64,000 nt of DNA, from the NCBI RefSeq assembly GCF_009176305.1, contig NZ_BLAJ01000008.1, forward strand, positions 79,665 to 143,664, written 5' to 3'. The position numbers and the translations under genes were made by a program. Shown one piece after another: positions 1 to 10,248 of the stretch. The first letter of the stretch is position 1. Each line of letters opens with the position of its first letter. The stretch is from Martinezella dioscoreae (GTDB lineage Bacteria > Pseudomonadota > Alphaproteobacteria > Rhizobiales > Rhizobiaceae). Under the pieces are notes generated by a model that saw nothing but the letters and a program-made list of their open reading frames with translations, had not been told where the DNA came from and made no database searches.

Positions 1-39
1 CGCGTTCTTGAACGCTTCGTTGCGGGGGAGTTCCACCAT
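1..39 (-). CDS. 5' end of an unidentified gene, cut by the window edge
   Basis: Only 13 codons are inside the window, reading MVELPRNEAFKNA from an ATG at 37-39 on the minus strand. A purine-rich stretch (GGAAAC) precedes the ATG. The gene is divergent from the LysR regulator at 176, which is the usual arrangement for a LysR target. The peptide loosely resembles the start of HpcH/HpaI-type aldolases, but 13 residues cannot support a name. Confidence 0.45.
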   Translation of the reverse strand, partial: MVELPRNEAFKNA

Positions 40-175
40 CGTCCGTTTCCTTCAATGCGCCACCCCTTTGCCCGGGGTCATTTTGATGCGATGAAGATGC
101 ATCCGAACCGTCCTTCTGATAATCTCCTCAAATCGGGAAGGATCATCAAGTCACAGTGGATAATCCGAGGACAAT

Positions 176-1078
176 ATGGATCGGTTGACCAGCCTCACAG
201 TCTTTGGCCGGGTGGTGGAATGTGGCGGCTTTTCCGCCGCCGCCCGCCGGCTCAACATGTCCGTCACCATGGTGGGCAATCACGTGCAATCGTTGGAAGA
301 CCGCTTGGGTGCGCGGCTTCTGAACCGGACGACGCGCCGGATCAGTTTGACGGAAACCGGCAAATATTATTATGAGCGTTCCTCACAGATACTGGCCGAT
401 CTCGAGGAGGCCGATCGGGCCGCCGGCGCGCTTAGTACCATGCCGCGAGGCACGCTTAAGCTCTATACCAGCGGCGCAATAGTCCGCTTCCTGCTTCCCG
501 TCGTCAACGAATTCATGACCCAATATCCCGCGATCTCGCTCGATTTCAACGTCGGCGAACGGTCGATCGACATGGTCGAGGAGGGTTACGACCTGATGAT
601 CCGAACCCTCCCCGCATCCGACTCGACACTCGTCGCGCGCAAGCTCGCGCCCTGGCGGCACATGCTCGTTTGCTCGCCCGAATATCGTGACACACATCCG
701 ATGCCGAAGGTTCCGGCCGACCTCGCGGAGCATAATTGCCTGCAATATACCTATTACCCGTATGGCGACGAATGGCGTTTCGAGGATGCCGATGGCAAGC
801 AGGTGGGCGTCAAGATTTCTGGCAATGTCGTCTCCAACAGCGCGGAGACGCTGCGCTTTCTCCTGGCGAGCGGGCAGGGCATCTTTCTCGCTCCGAGTTT
901 CATCGTCTTCGAAGAGGTCGCCGCTGGCCGTCTCGTGCGTGTCATGCCCGACTATCGCGCCGTGGAATTCACGATCAGCGCGATCTATCCGAACCGTAGC
1001 CATCTGCCGACGAAAGTGCGATTGTTCATCGACCTTTTGGCGGAGCGTTTCGTCGAGCACCGCAAGTGGATGACCTGA
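176..1078 (+). CDS. LysR-family transcriptional regulator
   Basis: A 300-residue protein of normal LysR length. Residues 1-60 form the N-terminal winged helix-turn-helix (MDRLTSLTVFGRVVECGGFS, then AARRLNMS and a second helix around VTMVGNHVQSLEDRLGARLL), followed by the linker NRTTRRISLTETG. From about residue 90 to the end is the LysR substrate-binding domain. It should bind DNA as a tetramer and respond to a small co-inducer. It faces a divergent gene that leaves the window at position 1, the most likely target. The ATG at 176 fits the family start exactly. The ligand cannot be inferred. Confidence 0.92.
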   Translation: MDRLTSLTVFGRVVECGGFSAAARRLNMSVTMVGNHVQSLEDRLGARLLNRTTRRISLTETGKYYYERSSQILADLEEADRAAGALSTMPRGTLKLYTSGAIVRFLLPVVNEFMTQYPAISLDFNVGERSIDMVEEGYDLMIRTLPASDSTLVARKLAPWRHMLVCSPEYRDTHPMPKVPADLAEHNCLQYTYYPYGDEWRFEDADGKQVGVKISGNVVSNSAETLRFLLASGQGIFLAPSFIVFEEVAAGRLVRVMPDYRAVEFTISAIYPNRSHLPTKVRLFIDLLAERFVEHRKWMT

Positions 1079-1140
1079 GCACAACAAGGCCGAGTCCTGT
1101 CCATCGGTGACGCAGCAGTGAATGGAGCCATCTCAAAGCC

Positions 1141-1646
1141 ATGGCGAACCGAATAACATGCGAGGGTCGTCCGGAGCTGCCTGCGATTCAGATGCAGAAC
1201 GGATTCACCGACGTCTTCGTGGAAGTTCTCGCCATTGCTGCTTCGGTGTTGGCGCGAAGGAGGTCGGATCAAGCGTTTGCATCCTGGATCGCATCGCGAG
1301 ATCACGCGGTCTTGGGACTTGGGGCGGTGGGATTCGACATCGCCGAAATGCCCTGGCACGTCGCGACATTTGCCGCGGATCGGAATTTTGTAATTCGGGC
1401 GATCACCGCCGCGGAATCGAAAGTCGATTGGGAAAAGCTGGGCTACGAGCCGAAGGAAGACTGGCTGATGCCGCGCCTGATGCGTTTGCGAATGCTGTGT
1501 CGGCATTCGGACCACACAATATCAGGGCAAGCGGCGCGGCGATCCATTCGACCTTTTCCGAGAGCGACCTCAGGCGCTGCGAAACGCATGGGATCATCAT
1601 GCATGCTTACGGATGCCTCGTCTGCAACAGGTCGGCGCCTTCCTGA
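1141..1646 (+). pseudogene. Frameshifted conserved hypothetical gene
   Basis: The reading frame opening at 1141 gives a plausible protein for about 115 residues (MANRITCEGRPELPAIQMQN up to GYEPKEDWLMPRLMR). It then turns into low-complexity Arg-rich sequence. In the frame one base back, a sensible sequence resumes immediately (FANAVSAFGPHNIR ... CETHGIIMHAYGCLVC) and stops at 1644-1646. Adding one T to the TTT run at 1485-1487 would join the halves into a protein of about 169 residues. I infer either a real one-base deletion or a sequencing error. The Cys-rich C-terminus (CETHG, CLVC) could bind metal. I do not recognise the family. Confidence 0.5.
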
Positions 1647-1718
1647 AATTCACGGGCATGTGGCATGGCCTTACCGATCGTACAGGACGTCCTCGGGTCG
1701 ATCCGGCCGGTGGCGGCA

Positions 1719-2726
1719 TCATGACTGCGGTTGTTCGGCGGGCTGGCGCGTTTCCGCCTGGCGTGCGGCCGACGCGAGGCGCCGTTGCGCCCGGATGGCG
1801 CTCCATTGTTGATCGATCAAGACGCCGATCAGGATGACGCCGCCCATGACGGCGAAGTTGAGCGAGGAGGGGATACCCAAAAGGTTGACGAGGTTCTGCA
1901 ATTCCTGCAGCAGGATCGTGCCCAGCACCACGCCGATCAGCGATCCTTCACCGCCACGCAGCGAAAAGCCGCCAAGCACCGCCGCGGCGATCGCGTAGAG
2001 CTCATAGAATTGCCCATGGCTCGCCGGCGAAATGGAGCGGGTGTACATGGCGAAATAGATCGCTGAAAGCGCCGTCAGCACGCCGCATATGATGTAGGCG
2101 ACCGTTACCATCTTCCTGGTGCGGATGCCGGAATATTTCGCCGCCTCCTCATTCTTGCCGATGGCGTAGAGATAGCGGCCGTAGACGGAGCGATGCAGAA
2201 CGATCCACATGACGGCGGCGATGATCACGAGCGCGATGAAGGTGTTCGGCACGCCATAGAAGCGGCCGGCGGTCAGGAATTCGAGGGTGGGAAAGTTCTG
2301 GCCGAAGGCGAAGCCTGCCGTGCCGTCCGCTGTGTAGAAGCGCGCCGCGCCACGATAGATCAGGAGGCCGCAAAGAGTGACGACGAAAGGCTGGAGGTTG
2401 AGCCGGGTAATCAGCCAGCCATGGATCGCTCCCAGAATGCCGCCAAGGATCAGGATCAGCGGCAGGGCGATCGCCCAGGGCATGTTCTGGACGGCGATGA
2501 AATCGATGAACAGGACGCCGAGCAAGGCAACCAGCGAGCCGACGGACAATTCGATGCCGCCGGTGATGATGACGAAAGCCTGGCCGATCGACAATATCCC
2601 GAAAAGGCCGATAAGGTTCGACGTATTGGCGAGGTTGATCGGCAACAGGAAGCGCGGATTGATGATCGTCACGACAATGCCGACAACGATAATCAACAAA
2701 AGCAGGCCCAGATCTTTCTTACTCAT
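1719..2726 (-). CDS. Sugar ABC transporter permease, CUT2 (RbsC-type)
   Basis: A 335-residue polytopic inner-membrane protein of the BPD_transp_2 (RbsC/XylH) family. About ten hydrophobic segments are visible, including LLLLIIVVGIVVTIINPRFL near the N-terminus. The family motif region GQAFVIITGGIELSVGSLVAL at about residues 50-70 and AAAVLGGFSLRGGEGSLIG at about 245-263 are typical. I chose the ATG at 2726 (MSKKDLG), which is preceded by GGGAATT, over a TTG nine bases upstream. It is the last gene of a minus-strand operon after the binding protein (4499-5455) and ATPase (2855-4396), and forms the translocation channel. A RIME-like repeat lies between it and the ATPase gene. Confidence 0.93.
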   Translation of the reverse strand: MSKKDLGLLLLIIVVGIVVTIINPRFLLPINLANTSNLIGLFGILSIGQAFVIITGGIELSVGSLVALLGVLFIDFIAVQNMPWAIALPLILILGGILGAIHGWLITRLNLQPFVVTLCGLLIYRGAARFYTADGTAGFAFGQNFPTLEFLTAGRFYGVPNTFIALVIIAAVMWIVLHRSVYGRYLYAIGKNEEAAKYSGIRTRKMVTVAYIICGVLTALSAIYFAMYTRSISPASHGQFYELYAIAAAVLGGFSLRGGEGSLIGVVLGTILLQELQNLVNLLGIPSSLNFAVMGGVILIGVLIDQQWSAIRAQRRLASAARQAETRQPAEQPQS

Positions 2727-2755
2727 CGATATCAATTCCCATTGGCCGCGGCCGT

Positions 2756-2854
2756 TAGAGCAATTCCAAGCGAAGTGCGAAGCATCTTTCGCGGGAAATT
2801 GCGCAAAAACAATGAGATAGAGCGGTTCAGGTTTCCTTGGATAGCTGAACCACT

Positions 2855-2858
<4 letters not shown>
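2756..2858. repeat. RIME-like rhizobial intergenic palindromic repeat
   Basis: The stretch from TTAGAGCAATTCC (2755-2767) through GGGAAATTGCGCAAAAAC and GAGATAGAGCGGTTC to CTCTAG (2853-2858) follows the well-known Rhizobium intergenic mosaic element pattern. An inverted repeat AGAGCGGTTCAG (2819-2830) / CTGAACCACTCT (2845-2856) has one mismatch. The repeat fills the gap between two genes of one operon, and its end supplies the stop codon (2855-2857) of the ATPase gene. A folded transcript here could reduce permease expression; that is inference. Confidence 0.7.
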
Positions 2859-4396
<1,538 letters not shown>

Positions 4397-4459
4397 AACG
4401 AATATCATGCCTGTGCGATGTGGCTTCGAGAGCCGCGACGACGCGAGCAACTGCATTCG

Positions 4460-4490
4460 AGCAGCGCCGGTCCTCGCAACCGGCGCTGCT
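4460..4490 (-). other. Strong stem-loop between binding-protein and ATPase genes
   Basis: A perfect 11-bp inverted repeat AGCAGCGCCGG (4460-4470) / CCGGCGCTGCT (4480-4490) with a 9-base loop. It lies directly after the stop codon of the binding-protein gene. No U-tract follows in the transcribed direction, so it probably protects the upstream message or gives partial termination instead of a full stop. Confidence 0.75.
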
Positions 4491-4498
4491 GGTTGGCC

Positions 4499-5455
4499 TT
4501 AATTGCCAGCCATGGCCTTCAGATTGGCCGCATAGGCATCGACGTCGTCCTTGCCGATGATTTTCGTCGGGATGATGATCAGCTTGTTGGCGGGAATACC
4601 CGATTTGTCGCCCTTCAGGTAGGCGGCCATCAGCTTCATGCCCTGATAGGCCCAGAGATAGGGCTGCTGCACCACCGTCGCGGCGATCGTTCCTTCCTTG
4701 ACGCCGCCGAGCGTGATCGGATCATCATCGAAGCCGACGACGGTGATCTGGCCGAGCTTGCCGGCTTCGCGCAGTGCTTCATAGATGCGGGGCGTGTTGT
4801 AGGAGTAGAAGCCGACCATGCAGGTGACGTCAGGGCTCGCGACGAGCGCGTCTTCGACATTCTTCTTCGCTCTCGTCTGGTCGATGTCGTCGCCGCGCAC
4901 GTCGGTCAATTCGATCTTCGTGCCCGCCAGGCCATCCTTCATGCCCTGAATGCGCTCCTTGGCATTGTCGGCGCCGAGAAGTCCCACGAAGCCGATGCAT
5001 TTGCCCCCGTTCGGCATGGCTTTCTTGGCGATCTCGGCGGCCTGCTTGCCGGCATCGACGTTCGATGAGCCGATATAGGCGACGCGGTTCGTATCCGGTG
5101 CATCGCTATCGGTGGTGAACAGCGCCGTTTCCGAGCCGATCTTGTTCAGCCCCTCCGTTGATGTCTTGGGATCGACGGCCGAAACCATGATGCCCTTGAC
5201 GCCGGCCGCCACGAGGTCTTCCATCAATCGCTGCTGGATCGCGACCGATGATTGTTCAGGATATTTCAATTCCATGTTGAAGTCCGGCAATTCGGCCTGA
5301 GCCTTCTTGACGCCGGCTTCGGCCGCCTTCCAGAAGTCGGACGCGCCGTTGACCACAAATGCGAGAGTGGGCTTGTCCGCGGCATAGGTCGCCGTCGCAT
5401 AGCTCAGCAGCAACCCTGCCGCGAAGGCGGCAGCGCCCCGTGTTACGTATTTCAT
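4499..5455 (-). CDS. Periplasmic sugar-binding protein (CUT2, RbsB-type)
   Basis: A 318-residue secreted protein of the Peripla_BP_4 family. An N-terminal signal peptide (MKYVTRGAAAFAAGLLLSYA, cleavage after ATYA-A) is followed by LAFVVNGASDFWKAAEAGVK, the usual first strand and helix. The mid-protein GVKGIMVSAVD and late VVGFDDDP motifs are typical of ribose/xylose-type binding proteins. The ATG at 5455 has GGGAGGA eight bases upstream; a longer upstream reading frame is not needed. It delivers the sugar to the permease/ATPase encoded next in the operon. The gene is divergent from a LacI regulator at 5825. The exact sugar cannot be read from sequence. Confidence 0.94.
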   Translation of the reverse strand: MKYVTRGAAAFAAGLLLSYATATYAADKPTLAFVVNGASDFWKAAEAGVKKAQAELPDFNMELKYPEQSSVAIQQRLMEDLVAAGVKGIMVSAVDPKTSTEGLNKIGSETALFTTDSDAPDTNRVAYIGSSNVDAGKQAAEIAKKAMPNGGKCIGFVGLLGADNAKERIQGMKDGLAGTKIELTDVRGDDIDQTRAKKNVEDALVASPDVTCMVGFYSYNTPRIYEALREAGKLGQITVVGFDDDPITLGGVKEGTIAATVVQQPYLWAYQGMKLMAAYLKGDKSGIPANKLIIIPTKIIGKDDVDAYAANLKAMAGN

Positions 5456-5824
5456 GATCGTCCTCCCATAGATCCGCCTGCGGGATCTGGTTGCAACTCG
5501 CGGCAGGCCGTCCTGAGCCCCCTCCCAGGGTTTTCTCGCCAAGCGAGATAAGGCACGTCCCACCACGACACCGACGGTATACGACTAATTTCAATTAGTA
5601 AATAGTATTAGTAATACAGTTGCCTGCGCGCGAAGCGGCGGACTCTCGAAAATCTAGCTATTTGGTTCAATTGCCAGCGATCTCGCGCTTAAAGATGTGG
5701 GTGGCGATTGTATGCCTGTCCGCGCCGGTTGCCGAGATCGTGCAATTGATGATAATAAAAATTAGCGCATGAAGGCGGCCGTGGGGATCGTAGGCCGTTT
5801 TCGCTTCAGGGGAGATGAGACGCA
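5456..5824. promoter_or_regulatory. Divergent regulatory region with two candidate operators
   Basis: This 369-bp gap separates the CUT2 operon (leftward) from its LacI regulator (rightward). An AT-rich island holds two perfect inverted repeats: ACTAATT-TC-AATTAGT at 5584-5599 and GTATTA-G-TAATAC at 5605-5617. Both contain ATTAGTAA (5594-5601 and 5608-5615), so the same 8-mer is repeated 14 bp apart. They sit about 130-160 bp upstream of the binding-protein start. They are candidate binding sites for the adjacent LacI protein. I see no other gene in the gap. Confidence 0.55.
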
Positions 5825-6967
5825 GTGAAGAAGATATCGGCCGCGAACGGCGATCGCACGGCCACCGACAACAGGGCAACGAAGCGAAGCGGCCGTCGTT
5901 CCGGTACGAGGGTCACGATGACCGATATCGCCAAGGCGGCTGGATGTTCGCAAAGCGCAGTATCCTTTGTCCTCAACAATACGCCGGGCATGCGGCTATC
6001 GCAGCAGACCCGTGAGAGGGTCATCGAGGCAGCCCGCCAGCTTGGCTATGTCGCGCCGGTGCTTGCCGCGCCGCCGGCGCTGCTGTCTCCGTCGAGGCTC
6101 GATGGCGTCATCGGCTTTGCCGTCGACCAGCTTGCAACCAGTCCGGAGGCGGTTGTCGCGATCGAAGGAGCGCGCCAGGCCTGCTGGAATGCCGGAAACG
6201 TTCTGCTCGTCGCACAGACCATGAGTGATCCTGTCATGGAGCCGAGAGCGATCAAGGCGCTCACCAACAGCGGCATCTCGGCGCTCATCTACATGACGAT
6301 CTTCACCCGCGAGGTGGAGGTGCCGGATTATCTTTATGATCTCAATATCCCGATCATTCTTCTGAATTGCTATACGTCCGACTATGCCTTTCCGTCCGTC
6401 GTTCCGAGCGAAATCGCCGGCGGGCAGACCGCGACCCGGCATCTGATCTCACATGGGCATCATCGCATCGCGACGATCACGGGCGAACCGTGGATGCAGG
6501 CCGCCCAGGATCGATTGACCGGTTATCGTCGCGCCCTGGCGACGGCCGACATTCCATTCGATCCGGAGCTTGTCATAGAGGGTGACTGGTCGGCGAGCGC
6601 CGGCTATGCCGGCACCATGAAACTACTTGCGCTCCGCGAGCGCCCGACGGCGATTTTCTGCCAGAACGACCGCACCGCCATTGGCTGCTACGAAGCGCTG
6701 AAGGAGGCTGGCCTCCACATTCCGGAGGACATGTCGGTCATGGGTTATGACGACGAGGACATCTGCCGTCATCTCGTGCCGCCCCTGACGACCTCGGTCC
6801 TTCCTCACACGGCAATGGGCCAATGGGCGATCGAGCATCTGGAAACGGCCGTCTTGCCGCGAGAGCGCCGCTACCAGATCACCAAGCTCGAATGCTCGCT
6901 TGTCAAACGTGCGTCGGTTGCCGCACCGGCTGGCATCAGAACCGGGCGCAAGGTGCGAAAGGTTTGA
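5825..6967 (+). CDS. LacI-family transcriptional regulator
   Basis: A 380-residue protein. The LacI helix-turn-helix is clear at about residues 32-55 (MTDIAKAAGCSQSAVSFVLN) and the hinge follows (RERVIEAARQLGYVAP). From about residue 95 is a periplasmic-binding-protein-like sensor domain. The first 31 residues are a basic extension. The GTG at 5825 follows GGGGAG, but an ATG at 5918 with GAGGG upstream would give a standard-length LacI protein, so the true start is open. It is divergent from the sugar importer at 1719-5455, which it very likely represses in the absence of that sugar. Confidence 0.9.
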   Translation: MKKISAANGDRTATDNRATKRSGRRSGTRVTMTDIAKAAGCSQSAVSFVLNNTPGMRLSQQTRERVIEAARQLGYVAPVLAAPPALLSPSRLDGVIGFAVDQLATSPEAVVAIEGARQACWNAGNVLLVAQTMSDPVMEPRAIKALTNSGISALIYMTIFTREVEVPDYLYDLNIPIILLNCYTSDYAFPSVVPSEIAGGQTATRHLISHGHHRIATITGEPWMQAAQDRLTGYRRALATADIPFDPELVIEGDWSASAGYAGTMKLLALRERPTAIFCQNDRTAIGCYEALKEAGLHIPEDMSVMGYDDEDICRHLVPPLTTSVLPHTAMGQWAIEHLETAVLPRERRYQITKLECSLVKRASVAAPAGIRTGRKVRKV

Positions 6968-7024
6968 TCGGATTCGCCGGCAGGCGCGGGGCGATCCGTT
7001 CGCCTGGCAACCTGTAGAGGCGTC

Positions 7025-8356
7025 TTGGCGACTGACGGTTCGATTGCTACGATGCGCGTCATGACGGTTCTCTCTCCGGATACCCGCCCGCCGCTCCGGC
7101 TTTCGTTCCGGCTGCCGTCGCTCACCCTGCGACTGCTGTGGCGCTTCTGGCCGCAGCTGATGGCGCTGTGGCTGCTCGGCCTGATCGGAAATTCGCTTCT
7201 CAACGAACTGGCGGTCATGATCGGCCGGCTGAATGCGCTGGCCGGGCTGTCTACCCTGGCCCTTGTCGTTCTCCTGAAGCTTGTCATTATCGTCGCGCTG
7301 TTCGAGACCGTGCGACCCGGGTTGGCCTCGCTTGACGCCGCCTCGCGCGCTGCGGCTGCCTCGCCGGAAACCGATACCGGCGACGGCGCCGCGACGCCCA
7401 GCTTTACCTCGATACTCGCGCTGACCCTCGTGCCATTCTTCGCCTACTATGCCGCCTGGGGATTTCTCGGCGACACGGTGAGGGAATATTCCAGGCTATC
7501 GCTCGACCTGATGCCGTTCGGGGAGGATTATAATCCTCTGAAATTCGGCAGCAGTGCCTGGCTCCTCGTCTCGGTTGCCATCGCCTGGGCGGTCAGGCGC
7601 TTTGCCAAATTCATGCATTCGCGTTCGAAAGCGCCTGTCTGGGCTGTCATCATCGTTGTTTGTGAGGCGAACTGGGCCTTCATCGGTCTCTTTGTTATTT
7701 CGACCTGGGAAGGCGACATCCGTTCCAGGGTCGCCAAGCTCCCCGAAACGATCGGGCATTTTTTCGGCTTTCTCAATCCGGTCGGCGATGCCGCGGCGGC
7801 CACCATCTTTCCGCCGACGGCGGAGGACGCGTCGCTTTCCTTTTCCAGGCAAATGCGCGGCCTGTTCCTTTATGCTCTTTATCCCGTCGTCTGGCTGACG
7901 CTCGCAGCCTTGGTCTATGGCTACGACATCAATGGCGAGCGCCCGCTGACGGAGGGCCGGTTGGCGCGCACGGTTTCGCGCTGGCGGTCGCTGCCAAAGG
8001 CGATCCGTGATTTCATTTCGCATTTCATCGCGGGCACGGCAAAACGCTATCGTGCCTTGGCCGAGGGTGTCGGGCTGACACTCGGCTCCGGTCTCGGGCT
8101 GATGCTATCAGTCATTCTGCTTTACCGGCTGCTGGATTGGAGCTCGGCCTGGGCCTGGTACGGCCTCTCCAGGCTGATCGGTCCGCACGATCTGCCTTTG
8201 TGGCAGATGATCGCGCAGGCCATTTCGCTCGTCTTCGGCAGTCCCAGCGCGCCGGGTGACGGCGTCCTCATCATGCCGATAAAGATCTGCCTGCTTGCCG
8301 CGGCTCTGGAAATCGGTTTCGCGCAGGGGCGGGAATGGCGCCGCGGCGGAAGCTGA
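7025..8356 (+). CDS. Uncharacterised polytopic membrane protein
   Basis: About 443 residues with roughly eight hydrophobic segments, among them FWPQLMALWLLGLIGNSLL, LALVVLLKLVIIVALF, ILALTLVPFFAYYAAWGFLG, WAVIIVVCEANWAFIGLFV, LFLYALYPVVWLTLAALVYG and GLMLSVILLYRLLDW. I do not recognise a family. The start is uncertain: a TTG at 7025 follows AGAGG, while ATGs at 7052 and 7061 are also in frame. The gene is convergent with three small membrane-anchored proteins (8391-10103), suggesting one functional locus, but no enzyme motif is visible in any of them. Confidence 0.75.
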   Translation: MATDGSIATMRVMTVLSPDTRPPLRLSFRLPSLTLRLLWRFWPQLMALWLLGLIGNSLLNELAVMIGRLNALAGLSTLALVVLLKLVIIVALFETVRPGLASLDAASRAAAASPETDTGDGAATPSFTSILALTLVPFFAYYAAWGFLGDTVREYSRLSLDLMPFGEDYNPLKFGSSAWLLVSVAIAWAVRRFAKFMHSRSKAPVWAVIIVVCEANWAFIGLFVISTWEGDIRSRVAKLPETIGHFFGFLNPVGDAAAATIFPPTAEDASLSFSRQMRGLFLYALYPVVWLTLAALVYGYDINGERPLTEGRLARTVSRWRSLPKAIRDFISHFIAGTAKRYRALAEGVGLTLGSGLGLMLSVILLYRLLDWSSAWAWYGLSRLIGPHDLPLWQMIAQAISLVFGSPSAPGDGVLIMPIKICLLAAALEIGFAQGREWRRGGS

Positions 8357-8390
8357 AGCACGCAGCGGTTCAGCCTCTCGTGGCTCTGCT

Positions 8391-8963
8391 TTAATTCAGC
8401 CGCAGCGGAAAGGATATGGCGTCCGGTCTCGTCGAAGCGAAGCTCAGCTGTGCCGACAAGGAGGGGATTGCGTCGGCCGGCACGACGAATTTTTCCTCCA
8501 TGAGCGTATTTGCGCTTTTGGAGGGCGGCTGGCGCGATACGGTATCGCAGCCATCGATGGGAGTGGCCTGTGGATCGAGGTCGCGGCTGAGATCCTTGGA
8601 GAGAATGAAATTGAGGGGCTGCCAGCGACGGCCCTTCGGGTCCGTCAGGGTCAGGCTGCATTGAGCCCAGGACTGTCCGATATCGTCTTCGGCTCTCGCG
8701 GCCAGCCTTACGATCACCAGGCGCATCTGGCCGGGGAAGGTCATTTTCCCGTCACGTCCGTCGCCGATCACCCTTGCCTGGTCGAGTGTCCAGGAGGCCT
8801 TGGCATAGGTCTGCCCGCCGATATTGCCGCTTACGCGCAGCTCGCTTCGCTTGATGTAATCCTCGGCGTTGCGCCATGCGTTGATGGCATAATAGCCGGC
8901 GAGCAAGAAGGGCAGGCTAAGCAGAGATGCCAACCAAAGCCGTCGTTCTCGTCTAGACGCCAT
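8391..8963 (-). CDS. Small single-pass membrane protein, unknown function (third of three)
   Basis: A 190-residue protein with one N-terminal membrane segment (WLASLLSLPFLLAGYYAINAW, residues about 9-29) and a beta-rich remainder predicted outside the cytoplasm. The ATG at 8963 overlaps the upstream stop by 11 bases, showing translational coupling. A tract such as GQMRLVIVRLAARAEDDIGQ followed by SLTLTDPKGRRW resembles the pattern of DUF4352-like beta-sandwich domains, as in its two upstream neighbours. That resemblance is my reading of the pattern and has not been tested by a search. Confidence 0.72.
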   Translation of the reverse strand: MASRRERRLWLASLLSLPFLLAGYYAINAWRNAEDYIKRSELRVSGNIGGQTYAKASWTLDQARVIGDGRDGKMTFPGQMRLVIVRLAARAEDDIGQSWAQCSLTLTDPKGRRWQPLNFILSKDLSRDLDPQATPIDGCDTVSRQPPSKSANTLMEEKFVVPADAIPSLSAQLSFASTRPDAISFPLRLN

Positions 8964-9516
8964 TATTACCGATCTCCGCGCGGTCGCGGGTCTCGACGCT
9001 TCCACCGTCGAGCTTGACGCGAATTTCCGAATCCAGCTGAGGTGATGGCTGCCTGGAAAGCACCAGTGTCATATTGCTCGTTTCGTCTTCCGGCAGTTCG
9101 AAGATGAAGATGCCTGAGGTCGGCAGGCCCGGCTGCAAGTCCCTGGATGGCAGAAGGCGAGGGGCACCATCGGCACGATGGGTCTGCCGGTAGGAGCGGC
9201 CGGAAGCTCCTTCAATCGCCGCGGCCTGGATGGTCATCGTGTCATATTTCGACTGCAGCTCGACACTGACGATCAGCCAGACGCCTTCGGTCTGTCGCTC
9301 GACCGGCTTGCCGTAAGAGGTGAATGCGATCGTTTTCGCGCGCAGGAACTTGGCGACCTTGACGCTGAACGTCTTGCTCGACACGGTGTCCTTCTGCGGT
9401 CCCGACGTTTCGATGGGACCGGTTAGAACGGCGTAGCTCGGTGTCGTCGATTGCAGGAAAGCCAGGAGCAGGGCGGCCACGCCGACGAGCAACACGGAAA
9501 GCAAGAGACGTGTCAA
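8953..9516 (-). CDS. Small single-pass membrane protein, DUF4352-like (second of three)
   Basis: A 187-residue protein. No ATG fits; the start is a TTG at 9514-9516 that overlaps the upstream TGA (TTGA), with AAGGAG eight bases before it. The N-terminus LTRLLLSVLLVGVAALLLAF is a membrane anchor. The rest has the alternating pattern of a DUF4352-type domain (GVWLIVSVELQ, then SGRSYRQTHRAD, then GIFIFELPEDE). It is coupled to genes on both sides. Function is unknown. Confidence 0.78.
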   Translation of the reverse strand: MTRLLLSVLLVGVAALLLAFLQSTTPSYAVLTGPIETSGPQKDTVSSKTFSVKVAKFLRAKTIAFTSYGKPVERQTEGVWLIVSVELQSKYDTMTIQAAAIEGASGRSYRQTHRADGAPRLLPSRDLQPGLPTSGIFIFELPEDETSNMTLVLSRQPSPQLDSEIRVKLDGGSVETRDRAEIGNNGV

Positions 9517-10103
9517 GGATTTGCTCCTTGCCCCGCCGAAAGCGGCAAGCCGACGCGCGCCACGTCGTTCGGATTGAACCAGCCCGGCGCGGCATAGAGA
9601 TTGTCCTTCGGCTTGTAAGTGGTTCCCACGATCGCGACATTCAGCACTTTGGGAAGCGCCTGCGTCGCGGGCAATTGCCAGACGACCTTGACCTTTTCCG
9701 GCATCATCGGCTGAAGGTCCCAAAGCAAATCATTGTCCCGGACGAGATAGAATTGCGGGACCGGCGGATTTTCGAGATTTTCGAGCTTCAGCGTATCCCG
9801 ATAGGAATTCGAGCTTTCCGCCGTCATGTTCTCAAGGGTCAGATCGAGTGTCAGCGCTTTCTTGCCATCGGGAAGGTGTCGGCCATCCGGCGTTTCGGCA
9901 GCGACGCCGCCGGAATGAAGCGTCACCATCCATTGGCCGGCATCGACGGGTTTGCCAGGCGCCACCTGTGCCACTTCCGCTTCTTCGCGGGTTTGGTAGA
10001 TCGAATACCCAAGCGAGAGTGCGCCCGCCAGAAGGCCGCCGATACCGGCGATGATTCGTGTATGGAGCGCCTTGTTCGCTTTGCTGATGGCGGACTGATT
10101 CAT
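9513..10103 (-). CDS. Small single-pass membrane protein, DUF4352-like (first of three)
   Basis: A 196-residue protein starting at MNQSAISKANK. One membrane segment (IIAGIGGLLAGALSLGYSIY, about residues 17-36) is followed by an exported domain with LTLDLTLENMTAE, a predicted loop, and VKVVWQLPA. This order fits a DUF4352-like immunoglobulin fold. It is the first gene of a three-gene overlapping operon on the minus strand. The divergent neighbour is a LacI regulator whose operator lies at 10249-10286. I found no catalytic motif. Confidence 0.75.
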   Translation of the reverse strand: MNQSAISKANKALHTRIIAGIGGLLAGALSLGYSIYQTREEAEVAQVAPGKPVDAGQWMVTLHSGGVAAETPDGRHLPDGKKALTLDLTLENMTAESSNSYRDTLKLENLENPPVPQFYLVRDNDLLWDLQPMMPEKVKVVWQLPATQALPKVLNVAIVGTTYKPKDNLYAAPGWFNPNDVARVGLPLSAGQGANP

Positions 10104-10248
10104 TGCCTGATGCGATCGGGTGGTGACTTTCGCGGCCTGCATCCGAAGAGCGGGCGGCAATCTCTATTTGGTTCAGCCGGTCGATACGGCAAGGGTGGGT
10201 GGTGCCGGAGCGCTGGAATATGTGCTGATGTCACCGGATAGGCACCTG

